Source: Nostoc sp. FACHB-110 (lineage in GTDB: Bacteria > Cyanobacteriota > Cyanobacteriia > Cyanobacteriales > Nostocaceae). From it: DNA of 64,000 nt. Location of the stretch: NCBI RefSeq assembly GCF_014697425.1, contig NZ_JACJRU010000002.1, positions 124,001 to 188,000 of the forward strand. The letters run 5' to 3'. Positions 8,986 through 18,698 of the stretch are shown one piece after another; position 1 is the stretch's first letter, and each line of letters opens with the position of its first letter. The notes below the pieces were generated by a model. That model made no database searches. It was not told where the DNA came from and worked only from the letters and a program-made list of their open reading frames with translations. Position numbers and translations under genes: made by a program.

Positions 8986-10107
8986 TTAGTGAGCTTTTGC
9001 TGCACCAGGTTTTGCTGCTGATGGAGGAGGCGTTGTCGCACCAATAAGACGTTGAATTTCATCAGGTTTAGAAGTTTTAGACATTGCAGCTTCAAAAGAG
9101 ATGGTTCCAGCTTTGTAATAATCTGCTAAAACTTTCTCCAGAGTTTGCATTCCCAATTTGCCACCAGTTTGAATAGCTGAGTAAATTTGTGATGTTTTAC
9201 CTTCTCTAATTAAGTTAGAAATAGCGGGAGTCACAATCAGAATTTCTTGAGCCATGACTCGACCATATTCACCTGGTTTAGGGTTTTTCTTGGGTACTAA
9301 AGTTTGGCTAAACACTGCTACCAAGGAGTTAGATAATTGCACCCGCACTTGAGTTTGTCTCTCATGGGGGAAAACGTCGATAATCCGGTCAACAGTTTGT
9401 GCCGCAGAACTGGTGTGTAATGTGCCGAATACTAAGTGTCCGGTTTCTGCGGCGGAAATTGCCAAAGAAATTGTTTCTAAATCCCGCATTTCTCCCACCA
9501 GAATAATATCTGGGTCTTCCCGCAGGGCTGCTTTTAAGGCGTTAGCAAAGCTCTTAGTATCTTCGCCCAATTGCCGTTGGTGGACTAAGCTTTTAATTGG
9601 TTCGTAAACAAATTCAATCGGGTCTTCTACTGTTAAGATATGCTCTGCTTTTGTGCGGTTAATCAAATCGATCATTGCCGCTAGGGTGGTTGTTTTACCA
9701 GAACCTGTAGGGCCAGTTACGAGAATTAATCCTCTAGGTTTGTCTGACATTTCTCGCACAACATCAGGTAAACCTAATTTTTCAAAGTTAGGAATTTTAG
9801 AACTGAGTGCGCGTAAACAAGCAGCGTAAGAGCCGCGTTCTTTGTATACGTTCACCCGAAACCGAGCTAAACCCTTAACACCGTAAGAACAATCTAACTC
9901 CCAGGTTTGCTCTAGAGTCTTGCGTTGGGTGTTGTTGAGCATACTAAAGATTAATCTTTGGCATTGATCACCTGTCAAAACTTGATCGCCAATCGGAGTC
10001 AGTTTGCCACTGATACGGAAGTAGGGAGGTAAACCTGCGGACAAGTGCATATCCGAACCACCCATTTCAATCATCTGCTCCATCAAGTCTTCAATCATCA
10101 TTTCCAT
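8986..10107 (-). CDS. pilT: Type IV pilus retraction ATPase PilT
   Basis: A 373-residue hexameric ATPase that retracts type IV pili and drives twitching and phototactic motility. The Walker A motif GPTGSGKTT, the Walker B region LREDPDIILVGEMRD and the PilT-type AISNLIREGK motif near the C-terminus are all present; the last separates PilT from PilB. A short Ala/Pro tail ends the protein. The ATG at 10107 is chosen because GGAG lies seven bases before it; a TTG at 10122 would include that ribosome binding site. It sits 45 bases after pilB. Confidence 0.97.
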   Translation of the reverse strand: MEMMIEDLMEQMIEMGGSDMHLSAGLPPYFRISGKLTPIGDQVLTGDQCQRLIFSMLNNTQRKTLEQTWELDCSYGVKGLARFRVNVYKERGSYAACLRALSSKIPNFEKLGLPDVVREMSDKPRGLILVTGPTGSGKTTTLAAMIDLINRTKAEHILTVEDPIEFVYEPIKSLVHQRQLGEDTKSFANALKAALREDPDIILVGEMRDLETISLAISAAETGHLVFGTLHTSSAAQTVDRIIDVFPHERQTQVRVQLSNSLVAVFSQTLVPKKNPKPGEYGRVMAQEILIVTPAISNLIREGKTSQIYSAIQTGGKLGMQTLEKVLADYYKAGTISFEAAMSKTSKPDEIQRLIGATTPPPSAAKPGAAKAH

Positions 10108-10151
10108 AGTTCTGCTCCTCAATTTTTAATTCAAAATCCAAAATTGTCTGA

Positions 10152-12164
10152 CTAATCTTGAAATCTGGGTGTCATACAGTAGGGACAATCCAGCCATTCC
10201 GGTTGGAGTTCAGCACTGCAAGTTCGACAGGTTAAACCGCTCTTACGCTTGGCTCTTAATTCTGCTTCTAAGCCTGTATCAGTAAATGTCACCCGATCAA
10301 CTTCTTCTAGGGTGGTGGCTCCCTGACGCACTAAATCTAAGCTGTAAGCCAACAAGGTTTTCATACCTTCTTCCACAGCAACTTCTTTGATACGTTCTGT
10401 GGGTGCTTCTTGGTTAATCAGAGTTTGCAGATTTTCGGTGATCCGCATAACTTCGTAAACACCACAGCGTCCTCTATAACCACCGCCATTACAATTTGGA
10501 CAAAGATGATTTTTAGCTTTGGCTTCTGCTATGGCTTCTACGGTTAAAGTATTAGCTTTATAAAATGTGAGTTCTACATCACCCGAAGCAGACAGACCAT
10601 AACGAGCTAGTTCTTCGGCAGTGGGAGTATAAGGAATGCGGCATTCAGAACATACGCGCCGCACTAAGCGTTGTGCTAGAACACCGATTAAGGAACTAGA
10701 CACCATGAATGGTTCAATGCCCATTTCTCCCAAACGAGCGATCGCACCAGGAGCATCGTTAGTGTGTAGAGTAGTTAATACTAAGTGACCTGTTAAGGCA
10801 GCCTCAATCGCTGTTTTGGCAGTTTCTTTATCGCGTGTTTCACCTACTAGTAACACGTCTGGATCTTGCCGCAAAAACGCCCGCAGTGCCGTGGCAAAGT
10901 CTAATCCTTTTTCCCGAATTACCTGTACTTGGGTAATCCCTGGCAAGCTGTACTCAATCGGGTCTTCAACCGTACTGATATTGATTCCCGGTGAATTTTT
11001 TTCTGCCAAGGCTGAATATAACGAGGTTGTTTTACCAGAACCCGTTGGCCCAGTCACCAAAATCAAACCAAAGGGACGACTAACCATCTCTTGGACAATA
11101 TTTAAGGTTTCTGGGTCGGTGATTAACTTGTTCAAACCCAATTGGGTAGAAGAGTTATCCAAAATCCGCAGTACTACTTTTTCCCCGTAGCGACTGGGCA
11201 AAGTATTCACCCGAAAGTCTACTTTTCTGCCTTCAAAAATCCGGCGAATACGTCCGTCTTGAGGTAAGCGTCGTTCGGCAATATCTAGGTTGGCAATAAT
11301 TTTAAAGCGGGCTGTGACTGCAGGAATAATCTTTTTCGGCAGTTCAGGAAAGGCTTCACCCAATACGCCATCTTTGCGAAAACGAATGCGTAAGTTTTCT
11401 TCTTGCGGTTCGATGTGAATGTCCGAAACTTTCTCATGCAAAGCTTTGGCTAGAATTCTGTTTACAAGGCTAATGACAGGCGCATCTTCCGCACCTTTCA
11501 TCGCTGCGCCTAAGTCAGCCTCCATATCTTCAGGCGCATCTTGTAAATCCAGATTTCCCAGATTCTCTAAATCCTGATTGATATCTGTAAACTTTTCTTG
11601 CTCTAGATGCTTTTGCCTGACAGCCAAATCATCTAAATATTGATTAATCAGCTGCTGATAATCTTCTTGAGTGATTACCATGCGCTGCAAGCTTAAACCT
11701 TGGGGGCGCAAGATGCGATTTAGATCGTCAGAAGCTTCTAGGTTGTCGGGATCAACCATCGCCACCAAAACGCTTGGTGGGTTTTGGTCTTCGTTTTTGG
11801 ATAGCGGTACTAAGCGATGGCGACGACAAATATCTACGGGTATGAGAGTTTCAATCAAGCTCCCGACACTCGTATTGCCAATGTTATTGACTTCCGGATC
11901 GAGGTATTCAACCCCGTATAGTATTTTAAGTTCAAATAACTGTTGTTTTTTATACTGCCTGAGAAATTCAGGTGATAGTTGTCGCCCGGTGATCGACTCC
12001 AGCACTTCCGTCAGGGGCCTGCCAGATTTGCGACTTTCAATCAGTGCCTGTCTCATCTGTTCGCTATTAACATAGCCAGATTGCACTAGCTTACTGCCGA
12101 ATGGCGAAAACTCTGTTCTGGTCGTGAGAGCGGTACTGCGCCGTTGCGGTGACGAGTTAGTCAT
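10152..12164 (-). CDS. pilB: Type IV pilus assembly ATPase PilB
   Basis: A 670-residue GspE/PilB ATPase that powers pilus extension. The N-terminus carries an MshEN-type domain (FGSKLVQSGYVNSEQMRQAL), a fold that binds cyclic di-GMP in related ATPases. The core has Walker A GPTGSGKTTSLYS and Walker B LRQDPDVLLVGETRD, followed by the usual four-cysteine zinc site (CSEC and CPNC). Beyond it, the last 25 residues form a second CxxC-x(12)-CxxC cluster (CRTC, CPYC), a probable extra zinc ribbon. The ATG at 12164 is taken because cyanobacterial PilB1 proteins begin MTNSS; a TTG 12 codons upstream is in frame. Confidence 0.96.
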   Translation of the reverse strand: MTNSSPQRRSTALTTRTEFSPFGSKLVQSGYVNSEQMRQALIESRKSGRPLTEVLESITGRQLSPEFLRQYKKQQLFELKILYGVEYLDPEVNNIGNTSVGSLIETLIPVDICRRHRLVPLSKNEDQNPPSVLVAMVDPDNLEASDDLNRILRPQGLSLQRMVITQEDYQQLINQYLDDLAVRQKHLEQEKFTDINQDLENLGNLDLQDAPEDMEADLGAAMKGAEDAPVISLVNRILAKALHEKVSDIHIEPQEENLRIRFRKDGVLGEAFPELPKKIIPAVTARFKIIANLDIAERRLPQDGRIRRIFEGRKVDFRVNTLPSRYGEKVVLRILDNSSTQLGLNKLITDPETLNIVQEMVSRPFGLILVTGPTGSGKTTSLYSALAEKNSPGINISTVEDPIEYSLPGITQVQVIREKGLDFATALRAFLRQDPDVLLVGETRDKETAKTAIEAALTGHLVLTTLHTNDAPGAIARLGEMGIEPFMVSSSLIGVLAQRLVRRVCSECRIPYTPTAEELARYGLSASGDVELTFYKANTLTVEAIAEAKAKNHLCPNCNGGGYRGRCGVYEVMRITENLQTLINQEAPTERIKEVAVEEGMKTLLAYSLDLVRQGATTLEEVDRVTFTDTGLEAELRAKRKSGLTCRTCSAELQPEWLDCPYCMTPRFQD

Positions 12165-12461
12165 AGGTGAGCAATTACTAGGGGAAAACCTCTGAATCAA
12201 GTATTCCCAAGCTGTGGCTGAAAATTTTCATTTAAACTTAATAAAATTTTTCGGGAAGTAGGAAGTGGGAAGTATAAAGTATGAAATCTCTACTTCACAC
12301 TTCATCCTTGGTCGTTCGGGTTCCCGTCCTTTGACGATATACGCTAATATATTCACCATTTGTCACAATAAGGTGACGGTGATATTACTTCCAGAACAAT
12401 GTTGGCAATCATATCTCCCTCTGTGGTGATTTATTGTCATCAAGGGTATCTGGAAGAGACA

Positions 12462-13205
12462 ATGATGGACGAAAATAAACAGGTAAACAATACCAGCCAG
12501 CAATTGGGTGAACCAACAGAGGTAAAGCAAGAGATGATGAGCGATTCCCCAGCCCAAATAAACTCCAACGAATCTGGCAGCGAGGTTACTGAGCAAGTTG
12601 CAGCCACAAGCAATGTATCAGGAGATACGGCTGCGCTCAATCAAGAAGATAACTTCGCTGCAAGCGACAAAACAGAAACACCAGCTTTGACAGAATTAAC
12701 TCAACAAATTGAGTCTCTCAAAGCCCAGGTAGAAGAACGTAGTAGTCAGTACATGAGGATTGCGGCAGATTTTGAGAATTACCGCAAACGCACTAGCAAA
12801 GAAAAAGAAGAGCTAGATGTCCAAGTGAAGCGGAATACAATTCTCGAATTGTTGCCAGTGGTTGATAATTTTGAGCGGGCGAGAGCGCACTTAAAACCAC
12901 AAACTGATGGCGAGATGACAATTCACAAAAGTTATCAAGGTGTTTATAAACAATTAGTAGATTGTTTAAAACGCTTAGGGGTATCACCGATGCGTCCAGA
13001 AGGTGAGCAGTTTGATCCTAACCTACATGAAGCAGTAATGCGGGAACCTACGGATGAACATCCTGAAGGAACAGTGTTAGAAGAGTTAGTGCGCGGATAT
13101 TATATAGGCGATCGCGTGCTACGTCATGCAATGGTTAAGGTGGCTGCTCCGCAAGAGGATACACCGTCTGTACCAGAAGATCAGTCGAGTTCAGCCAACA
13201 GTTAA
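12462..13205 (+). CDS. grpE: Nucleotide exchange factor GrpE
   Basis: A 247-residue co-chaperone that drives ADP release from DnaK. The first 80 or so residues are acidic and Gln/Asn-rich and probably disordered. A coiled coil follows, then the GrpE signature ([11 protein letters not shown] and the C-terminal HEAVMREPT...[16 protein letters not shown], read in parts). The ATG at 12462 follows GGAAGAG; the next codon is also ATG. It opens a grpE-dnaK-dnaJ order, and it is divergent from pilB across about 300 bases. Confidence 0.95.
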   Translation: MMDENKQVNNTSQQLGEPTEVKQEMMSDSPAQINSNESGSEVTEQVAATSNVSGDTAALNQEDNFAASDKTETPALTELTQQIESLKAQVEERSSQYMRIAADFENYRKRTSKEKEELDVQVKRNTILELLPVVDNFERARAHLKPQTDGEMTIHKSYQGVYKQLVDCLKRLGVSPMRPEGEQFDPNLHEAVMREPTDEHPEGTVLEELVRGYYIGDRVLRHAMVKVAAPQEDTPSVPEDQSSSANS

Positions 13206-13419
13206 GCTGTTGTTGCTTGCCTTACTTCAAGTAAAAAGTTAAAGGTAAAAAGTCAAAAAAATCAATTCCGCTTTTAACTTTTTACTTTTGATTTGTAATT
13301 TCTTGAAGCAAGGCGGTGAGGGTGTCAGCATTTTTACGTACACCCTTACGCTTGATTTCTCGCCCACAGATATCCCGTACAAAATTACGCCAAAAGCATT
13401 CAGTACAAATACTGTAAGT

Positions 13420-15381
13420 ATGGGAAAAGTTATTGGGATCGACTTAGGCACTACTAACAGTTGCGTCGCAGTTTTAGAAGGTGGCCAACCAATTGTCATT
13501 TCTAATTCTGAGGGCGGACGAACCACTCCTAGTATTGTGGGATTTGGCAAGGGTGGCGATCGCTTGGTCGGTCAGCTGGCAAAACGCCAAGCCGTAACTA
13601 ATGCCGAAAATACAGTCTACAGTATCAAGCGATTCATCGGTCGTCGTTGGGAAGATACGGAACAAGAACGTGGTCGTGTCCCCTATAGCTGTGTCAAAGG
13701 TCGAGATGACACTGTTGATGTGCAAATTCGCGGTAAAAATTACACGCCTCAAGAAATTTCCGCCATGATCCTGAACAAATTAAAGCAGGATGCGGAAAAT
13801 TTTTTAGGCGAAGCTGTCACCCAGGCAGTAATTACCGTACCAGCATATTTTACTGATGCCCAAAGGCAAGCAACAAAAGATGCTGGCACAATTGCAGGCT
13901 TAGAAGTATTACGAATTATCAATGAACCAACGGCTGCGGCTTTAGCTTTTGGTTTAGATAAGCAAGACCAAGAGCAATTAATCCTGGTTTTTGACTTGGG
14001 CGGTGGTACTTTTGATGTCTCTATCCTGCAACTAGGTGATGGCGTATTTGAAGTCAAAGCCACTAGCGGTAACAATCAACTTGGTGGTGATGACTTTGAT
14101 AACTGCATTGTCAGTTGGATGATTGAACGCTTCCAAGAGCAAGAAAAAATCAACCTCGCTCAAGACAAAATGGCTTTGCAGCGTCTACGAGAAGCAGCAG
14201 AAAAAGCCAAAATAGAACTTTCTAGTATGGTAAGTACCTCAATTAACTTGCCGTTTATCACAGCTGATGAATCTGGCCCAAAACATCTAGAGATGGAACT
14301 TAGCCGTTCTAAATTTGAGGAACTGGCAGCTAGTTTGATTGAAGCTACCATCGAACCGATGATTCAATCCCTCAAAGATGCTGATCTCAAACCCCAAGAT
14401 ATAGACAGAATCATTTTGGTTGGTGGTTCTACACGCATTCCTGCCGTTCAAAATGCTCTAATTAAGTTTTTTAACGGCAAAACTCCTGACCGTTCCATCA
14501 ACCCTGATGAAGCTGTAGCTTTGGGTGCAGCCATTCAAGCAGGTGTTTTGGGTGGTGAAGTTGATAATCTTTTACTACTAGATGTCACTCCCTTATCTTT
14601 AGGTATTGAAACTCTAGGTGAGGTCTTCACCAAAATCATCGAACGTAACACGACAATTCCTACTAGTAAATCCCAAGTTTTTTCAACTGCCATAGATGGG
14701 CAAACCTCGGTGGAAATTCATGTCCTCCAAGGGGAACGGGTCATGGCGCGGGATAACAAAAGTCTAGGTAAGTTTTTGTTGGCTGGAATTCCCCCCGCCC
14801 CCCGTGGTGTGCCACAAATTGAAGTATCCTTTGAAATCGATGTCAACGGTATTCTTAAGGTTTCGGCTCAAGATAAAGGCACAGGCAGAGAGCAAAGTAT
14901 TCGCATTACAAATACTGGTGGCTTGAGTGCTAATGAAGTCGAACGGATGCGGCAAGAAGCGGAAGTATTTGCTGAGGAAGATAAAAAGCGTAAGGAACTG
15001 GTTGAACTGAAAAACCAAGCCGATAATCTCTTAATCAGCTACGAATCTACTATGAAGGATAATGGCAACTTGATTGGTGAGCAGATGAAAGCCTTAGCTA
15101 GCGAAAAACTGGCACAACTGCAAGCTGTCATGACTAACCCTGGCATCTCTTTGCAAGAATTCCAACATTGTTTAGATGACTTCCAGCAAACTTTATTTGC
15201 TATTGGTGCTGATGTTTACAATCGGGCTAACAGCCAAAATCCCAATGAGTTTGAAGAGGTTTCAGAAGATTTATTAACACCAGAATCAACCAGTACCGCT
15301 AATGGAACAGTCATACCACAGTTTAACTTTGATTTTGATGAAGAAATGACAGCGCAAGCTGATTATGAGGCGATAGACTAA
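13420..15381 (+). CDS. dnaK: Chaperone DnaK (Hsp70), probably the DnaK2 type
   Basis: A 653-residue Hsp70 chaperone. ATPase motifs are clear: [14 protein letters not shown] at the N-terminus, [14 protein letters not shown] near residue 190, and [13 protein letters not shown] near residue 333. The substrate-binding domain follows ([14 protein letters not shown]), then the helical lid and an acidic C-terminus [10 protein letters not shown]. Cyanobacteria have several DnaK paralogues; neighbours grpE and dnaJ suggest the housekeeping, stress-responsive DnaK2. The frame is open upstream to 13288, but [10 protein letters not shown] is the family start. No full CIRCE element was found upstream. Confidence 0.96.
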   Translation: MGKVIGIDLGTTNSCVAVLEGGQPIVISNSEGGRTTPSIVGFGKGGDRLVGQLAKRQAVTNAENTVYSIKRFIGRRWEDTEQERGRVPYSCVKGRDDTVDVQIRGKNYTPQEISAMILNKLKQDAENFLGEAVTQAVITVPAYFTDAQRQATKDAGTIAGLEVLRIINEPTAAALAFGLDKQDQEQLILVFDLGGGTFDVSILQLGDGVFEVKATSGNNQLGGDDFDNCIVSWMIERFQEQEKINLAQDKMALQRLREAAEKAKIELSSMVSTSINLPFITADESGPKHLEMELSRSKFEELAASLIEATIEPMIQSLKDADLKPQDIDRIILVGGSTRIPAVQNALIKFFNGKTPDRSINPDEAVALGAAIQAGVLGGEVDNLLLLDVTPLSLGIETLGEVFTKIIERNTTIPTSKSQVFSTAIDGQTSVEIHVLQGERVMARDNKSLGKFLLAGIPPAPRGVPQIEVSFEIDVNGILKVSAQDKGTGREQSIRITNTGGLSANEVERMRQEAEVFAEEDKKRKELVELKNQADNLLISYESTMKDNGNLIGEQMKALASEKLAQLQAVMTNPGISLQEFQHCLDDFQQTLFAIGADVYNRANSQNPNEFEEVSEDLLTPESTSTANGTVIPQFNFDFDEEMTAQADYEAID

Positions 15382-15819
15382 AGATCAAGTCTGAAATGTA
15401 AAGTATGAAGTATGAAATTTTTAACTGGAATACTTTGTTCTTTAACTGGTAAGAGTGCTTTACTACAGATCCGATGTAATCCAAATGGGGGGTTTTCCAC
15501 ACCTAGTGGTGCGGTTAGCCCCTCTAGTTCATAAGCAGGGTTTTACCATAATACGTAGCACAATTGTAAGAGAGACAAACTCGGCGGTCATGAGTTTTTG
15601 CATCTGCTAACTCTGCATTGCCGTCTCCTAGGCAAAAGCAAATTTTGCTTCATACTTGCTGGTGATTTTTGTAAAAGGTAAAAGGTACAATCAATTATTA
15701 ATAAAAATTAATCTATGCCTTCTGCCTGAAAAAGTGCTGAGTAAAAAAGTCTAGTTTCTAGGCTCTAGCCTCTAGTCCCTAGCCTCTAATCCCTACCTTC
15801 TAACTTTTACCTTTGCTAT
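15382..15819. other. Intergenic region between dnaK and dnaJ, rich in repeats
   Basis: No gene is supported in these 438 bases. AAGTATG heptads occur near 15399-15413, and 15751-15795 is a run of CTAG-containing heptads (CTAGCCT, CTAGTCC and relatives). The spacing suggests dnaJ may have its own promoter, which I could not pinpoint. Confidence 0.6.
15751..15795. repeat. Degenerate CTAGNCT heptanucleotide tract
   Basis: About six imperfect heptads of the form CTAGCCT/CTAGTCC/CTAATCC upstream of dnaJ. Similar tracts occur at 18322-18350, near 18565-18605 and at 53870-53900. Confidence 0.75.
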
Positions 15820-16950
15820 ATGGCCCGCGACTATTATGAAATTCTGGGTGTCGCTCGTGACGCCGACAAAGAAGAAATCAAACAAGCTTACCGTCGTTTA
15901 GCCCGGAAGTATCACCCAGATGTGAACAAAGAACCCGGTGCAGAGGAACGGTTTAAAGAGATTAACCGCGCTTATGAAGTACTTTCAGAGCCAGAAACCA
16001 GGGCACGTTACGATCGCTTTGGCCCAGAAGGTGTTTCTGGTGCTGGTGTTGGCTTCCAAGATATGGGCGATATGGGTGGTTTTGCCGATATCTTTGAAAG
16101 CATTTTCAGCGGCTTTGCTGGGGGCGGTATGGGCGGACAAACAGCGCAAAGACGACGCAGTGGCCCGGTACGGGGTGATGATTTACGCTTAGACCTGAAG
16201 TTAGACTTTCGGGAAGCAGTTTTTGGTGGTGAAAAAGAAATTCGCATTTCCCACCTAGAAACTTGTGAAGCTTGTAGTGGTTCTGGCGCAAAGCCGGGAA
16301 CTCGGCCGCGTACCTGTTCAACTTGTAGTGGTTCTGGTCAAGTACGCCGGGTAACTAGAACACCTTTTGGTAGTTTCACCCAAGTTTCTACCTGTCCTAC
16401 CTGTAATGGGACGGGTTCGGTAATTGAAGATAAATGTGATTCTTGCGACGGTAAAGGCACAAATCAAGTTACCAAAAAACTGAAAATTACAATTCCGGCT
16501 GGGGTAGATAACGGTACACGCTTGCGGATATCGCAAGAAGGCGATGCAGGTCAACGTGGCGGCCCGCCTGGTGATTTGTATGTCTACCTATTTGTGAATG
16601 AGGATGAAGAATTTCAGCGCGATGGAATTAATGTTCTGTCGGAAATTAAAGTGAGTTACTTACAAGCAATTTTAGGCTGTCGCTTGGAAGTGAATACAGT
16701 CGATGGGCCAGTGGAACTAATTATTCCCCCAGGTACTCAGCCCAATACAGTGATGAAGCTAGAAAATCGTGGCGTACCTCGCTTGGGTAATCCTGTGAGT
16801 CGCGGAGATCATCTACTGACAGTATTAATTGATATTCCCAATAAGGTCACTCCAGAGGAGCGAGAATTGCTAGAGAAGCTAGCTAAAATTAAAGGGGATC
16901 GTACTGGTAAAGGCGGTCTAGAAGGGTTTTTAGGAAATTTGTTTAAGTAA
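15820..16950 (+). CDS. dnaJ: Chaperone DnaJ (Hsp40, type I)
   Basis: A 376-residue type I J-protein that delivers substrates to DnaK and stimulates its ATPase. The J domain ([20 protein letters not shown] with the HPD motif in KYHPDVNK) is followed by a Gly/Phe region, four zinc-binding CxxCxGxG repeats ([32 protein letters not shown]) and the C-terminal substrate-binding domain. Its stop codon overlaps the start of the TusA-like gene by one base, so the two are translationally coupled. Length is normal. Confidence 0.97.
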   Translation: MARDYYEILGVARDADKEEIKQAYRRLARKYHPDVNKEPGAEERFKEINRAYEVLSEPETRARYDRFGPEGVSGAGVGFQDMGDMGGFADIFESIFSGFAGGGMGGQTAQRRRSGPVRGDDLRLDLKLDFREAVFGGEKEIRISHLETCEACSGSGAKPGTRPRTCSTCSGSGQVRRVTRTPFGSFTQVSTCPTCNGTGSVIEDKCDSCDGKGTNQVTKKLKITIPAGVDNGTRLRISQEGDAGQRGGPPGDLYVYLFVNEDEEFQRDGINVLSEIKVSYLQAILGCRLEVNTVDGPVELIIPPGTQPNTVMKLENRGVPRLGNPVSRGDHLLTVLIDIPNKVTPEERELLEKLAKIKGDRTGKGGLEGFLGNLFK

Positions 16951-17207
16951 TGAGTCTATCTTCTGTATCTACTCCTGATGCTCAACTCGATTTGCGCGGT
17001 ACTCCCTGTCCGATGAATTTTGTGCGGACAAAACTTCGCTTGGAAAAAATGCCGCCAGGAGGTTTGTTAGAAGTATGGCTAGACCCGGGAGAGCCAATTG
17101 AGCAGGTTCCTGATAGCTTGACGATGGCAGGTTATCAGGTAGAACAAATTCTAGACTGCACTGACTATTTTTCTTTGTTAGTCCGTCGTCCTTTGGCTGG
17201 CCAATGA
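16950..17207 (+). CDS. TusA/SirA-family sulfurtransferase-like protein
   Basis: An 85-residue protein with the TusA fold. The signature LDLRGTPCPMNFVRTKLRLE contains the CPxxxxxxK motif, with the cysteine that carries persulfide sulfur in TusA. Family members move sulfur to tRNA thiolation or other acceptors; the acceptor here is unknown. The start overlaps the dnaJ stop (TAATG) and the stop overlaps the rsgA start (ATGA), so it lies in a tight dnaJ-tusA-rsgA unit. Confidence 0.9.
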   Translation: MSLSSVSTPDAQLDLRGTPCPMNFVRTKLRLEKMPPGGLLEVWLDPGEPIEQVPDSLTMAGYQVEQILDCTDYFSLLVRRPLAGQ

Positions 17208-18325
17208 CAGGGGAAACGATAACGACTACGGGAGAGTTAGTTGGTACAGTCTTGGCTGTACAGGCAAATTTTTATCGTGTGCAAATTGATGCGGTAGAAA
17301 ACGAGGAAGGAGAAGGAACAGATCAATATCCGTTGTATCTGTCCTTGTCTTCCCATTTGCCGCTCCTGCTTTGCACCCGCAGAACGCGGTTAAAAAAAAT
17401 TGGACAGCAGGTGATGGTAGGCGATCGCGTCGTGGTAGAAGAAGCAGACTGGGCTGGTGGACGCGGTGCAATTTCAGAAGTTTTACCCCGCACGGGGCAA
17501 TTGGATCGACCAGCGATCGCTAATGTTAACCAAATTATGCTGGTATTTGCTGTTGCCGATCCACCTTTGGAACCTTACCAATTGAGTCGGTTTTTGGTGA
17601 AGGCTGAATCAACTGGCTGGGATGTAGTGCTTTGCTTGAATAAAAGTGATTTAATTTCAGCAACCGAACAGCAACAAATTAGCGATCGCCTCTCTATTTG
17701 GGGCTATCAACCCTTATTTATCAGCGTTCAAAATAGTATTAATATTACCCAAGTATTAACTCGCCTCAGCCATAAAACTACGGTAATTGCTGGGCCTTCT
17801 GGTGTTGGTAAATCCAGCTTAATTAACGCCCTCATTCCTGATATTAATTTGCGAGTTGGCGAAATCTCCGGTAAACTTGCCCGTGGTCGCCATACTACAC
17901 GCCACGTTGAATTATTTGAATTACCTGGTGGTGGTTTATTAGCTGACACTCCTGGTTTTAACCAGCCTGATTTAGATGATCAACCAGAAGAGTTAGCTTA
18001 TTATTTCCCGGAAGCGCGCAAACAATTAACGGTGGCGAGTTGTCGGTTTAGTGATTGTCTGCATCGAGACGAACCTGATTGTGTGGTGCGCGGTGATTGG
18101 GAACGTTATGAACATTATTTAGAATTTTTGGATGAAGCGATCGCTCGTCAAACCCAATTAAACCAGCAAGCCGATCCAGAATCAACTTTAAAGCAAAAAA
18201 CTAAAGGGAAAGGGCAAACTAAATACGAACCTAAACTAGAAACTAAGAAATATCGCAGGATTTCTCGTAAGACTCAACTGCAAGCTTTACAAGATTTATA
18301 TCAAGAGGATGAGGAAGAAAATTGA
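17204..18325 (+). CDS. rsgA: Ribosome small subunit-dependent GTPase RsgA
   Basis: A 373-residue circularly permuted GTPase that acts late in 30S subunit maturation. An N-terminal OB-fold region is followed by the permuted motif order: G4 LCLNKSDL, then G1 GPSGVGKSSLINAL, then G3 DTPGFNQPD. The C-terminal zinc knuckle is visible as C-x4-C-x-H-x5-C (CRFSDCLHRDEPDC). A basic, lysine-rich tail of about 40 residues (roughly 330-373) is longer than usual and may bind RNA. It overlaps the TusA-like gene by four bases. Confidence 0.95.
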   Translation: MTGETITTTGELVGTVLAVQANFYRVQIDAVENEEGEGTDQYPLYLSLSSHLPLLLCTRRTRLKKIGQQVMVGDRVVVEEADWAGGRGAISEVLPRTGQLDRPAIANVNQIMLVFAVADPPLEPYQLSRFLVKAESTGWDVVLCLNKSDLISATEQQQISDRLSIWGYQPLFISVQNSINITQVLTRLSHKTTVIAGPSGVGKSSLINALIPDINLRVGEISGKLARGRHTTRHVELFELPGGGLLADTPGFNQPDLDDQPEELAYYFPEARKQLTVASCRFSDCLHRDEPDCVVRGDWERYEHYLEFLDEAIARQTQLNQQADPESTLKQKTKGKGQTKYEPKLETKKYRRISRKTQLQALQDLYQEDEEEN

Positions 18326-18698
18326 TTAGGGGTTAGGGGCTAGAGGCTAGTACAACAAGGCAAAAGTAAAAAGGCAAAAGTAAAAAGAAAGAATACTGAT
18401 ACCACAAGCCTTTTAGCAATTTCAGATGGTCTGTTTATTTCCGCCAACCTGTACTAGGGGTTCAGCTGACATAGCTTATGTATTTGGGTTTGGAAAAATA
18501 TTAATGCCCTTGCAAATTTAAATTAAGAAGCCTTTAAGTACTTGATTACCCAGCCCCTCTTAACACAAACCCTAGTCCCTAGCCTCTCTTAACATTAGCC
18601 CCTCGTGAAAAAATCACAATTTTAGCCTTTCATCTCACCACATTGTCCCCTAGACTAGGGGCAGCAACCTTATTAAAACTGGCTGAGGAAAGTGGAAA
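18326..18698. other. Intergenic region with dispersed repeat and heptad tracts
   Basis: 373 bases without a gene. It holds a heptad tract (18322-18350), the MITE-like element at 18348-18456 and another CTAG-type tract near 18565-18605. The mgtE promoter presumably lies in the last 80 bases. Confidence 0.6.
18348..18456 (+). repeat. MITE-like dispersed element, copy 1 (inverted copy at 59664-59758)
   Basis: A 109-bp stretch that reappears in inverted orientation at 59664-59758 with about 90 percent identity, apart from an extra 14-base GCAAAAGTAAAAAG duplication here. The ends form imperfect terminal inverted repeats (TAGTACAACAAGGC against TAGTACAGGTTGGC, 10 of 14). No coding capacity. Confidence 0.8.
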
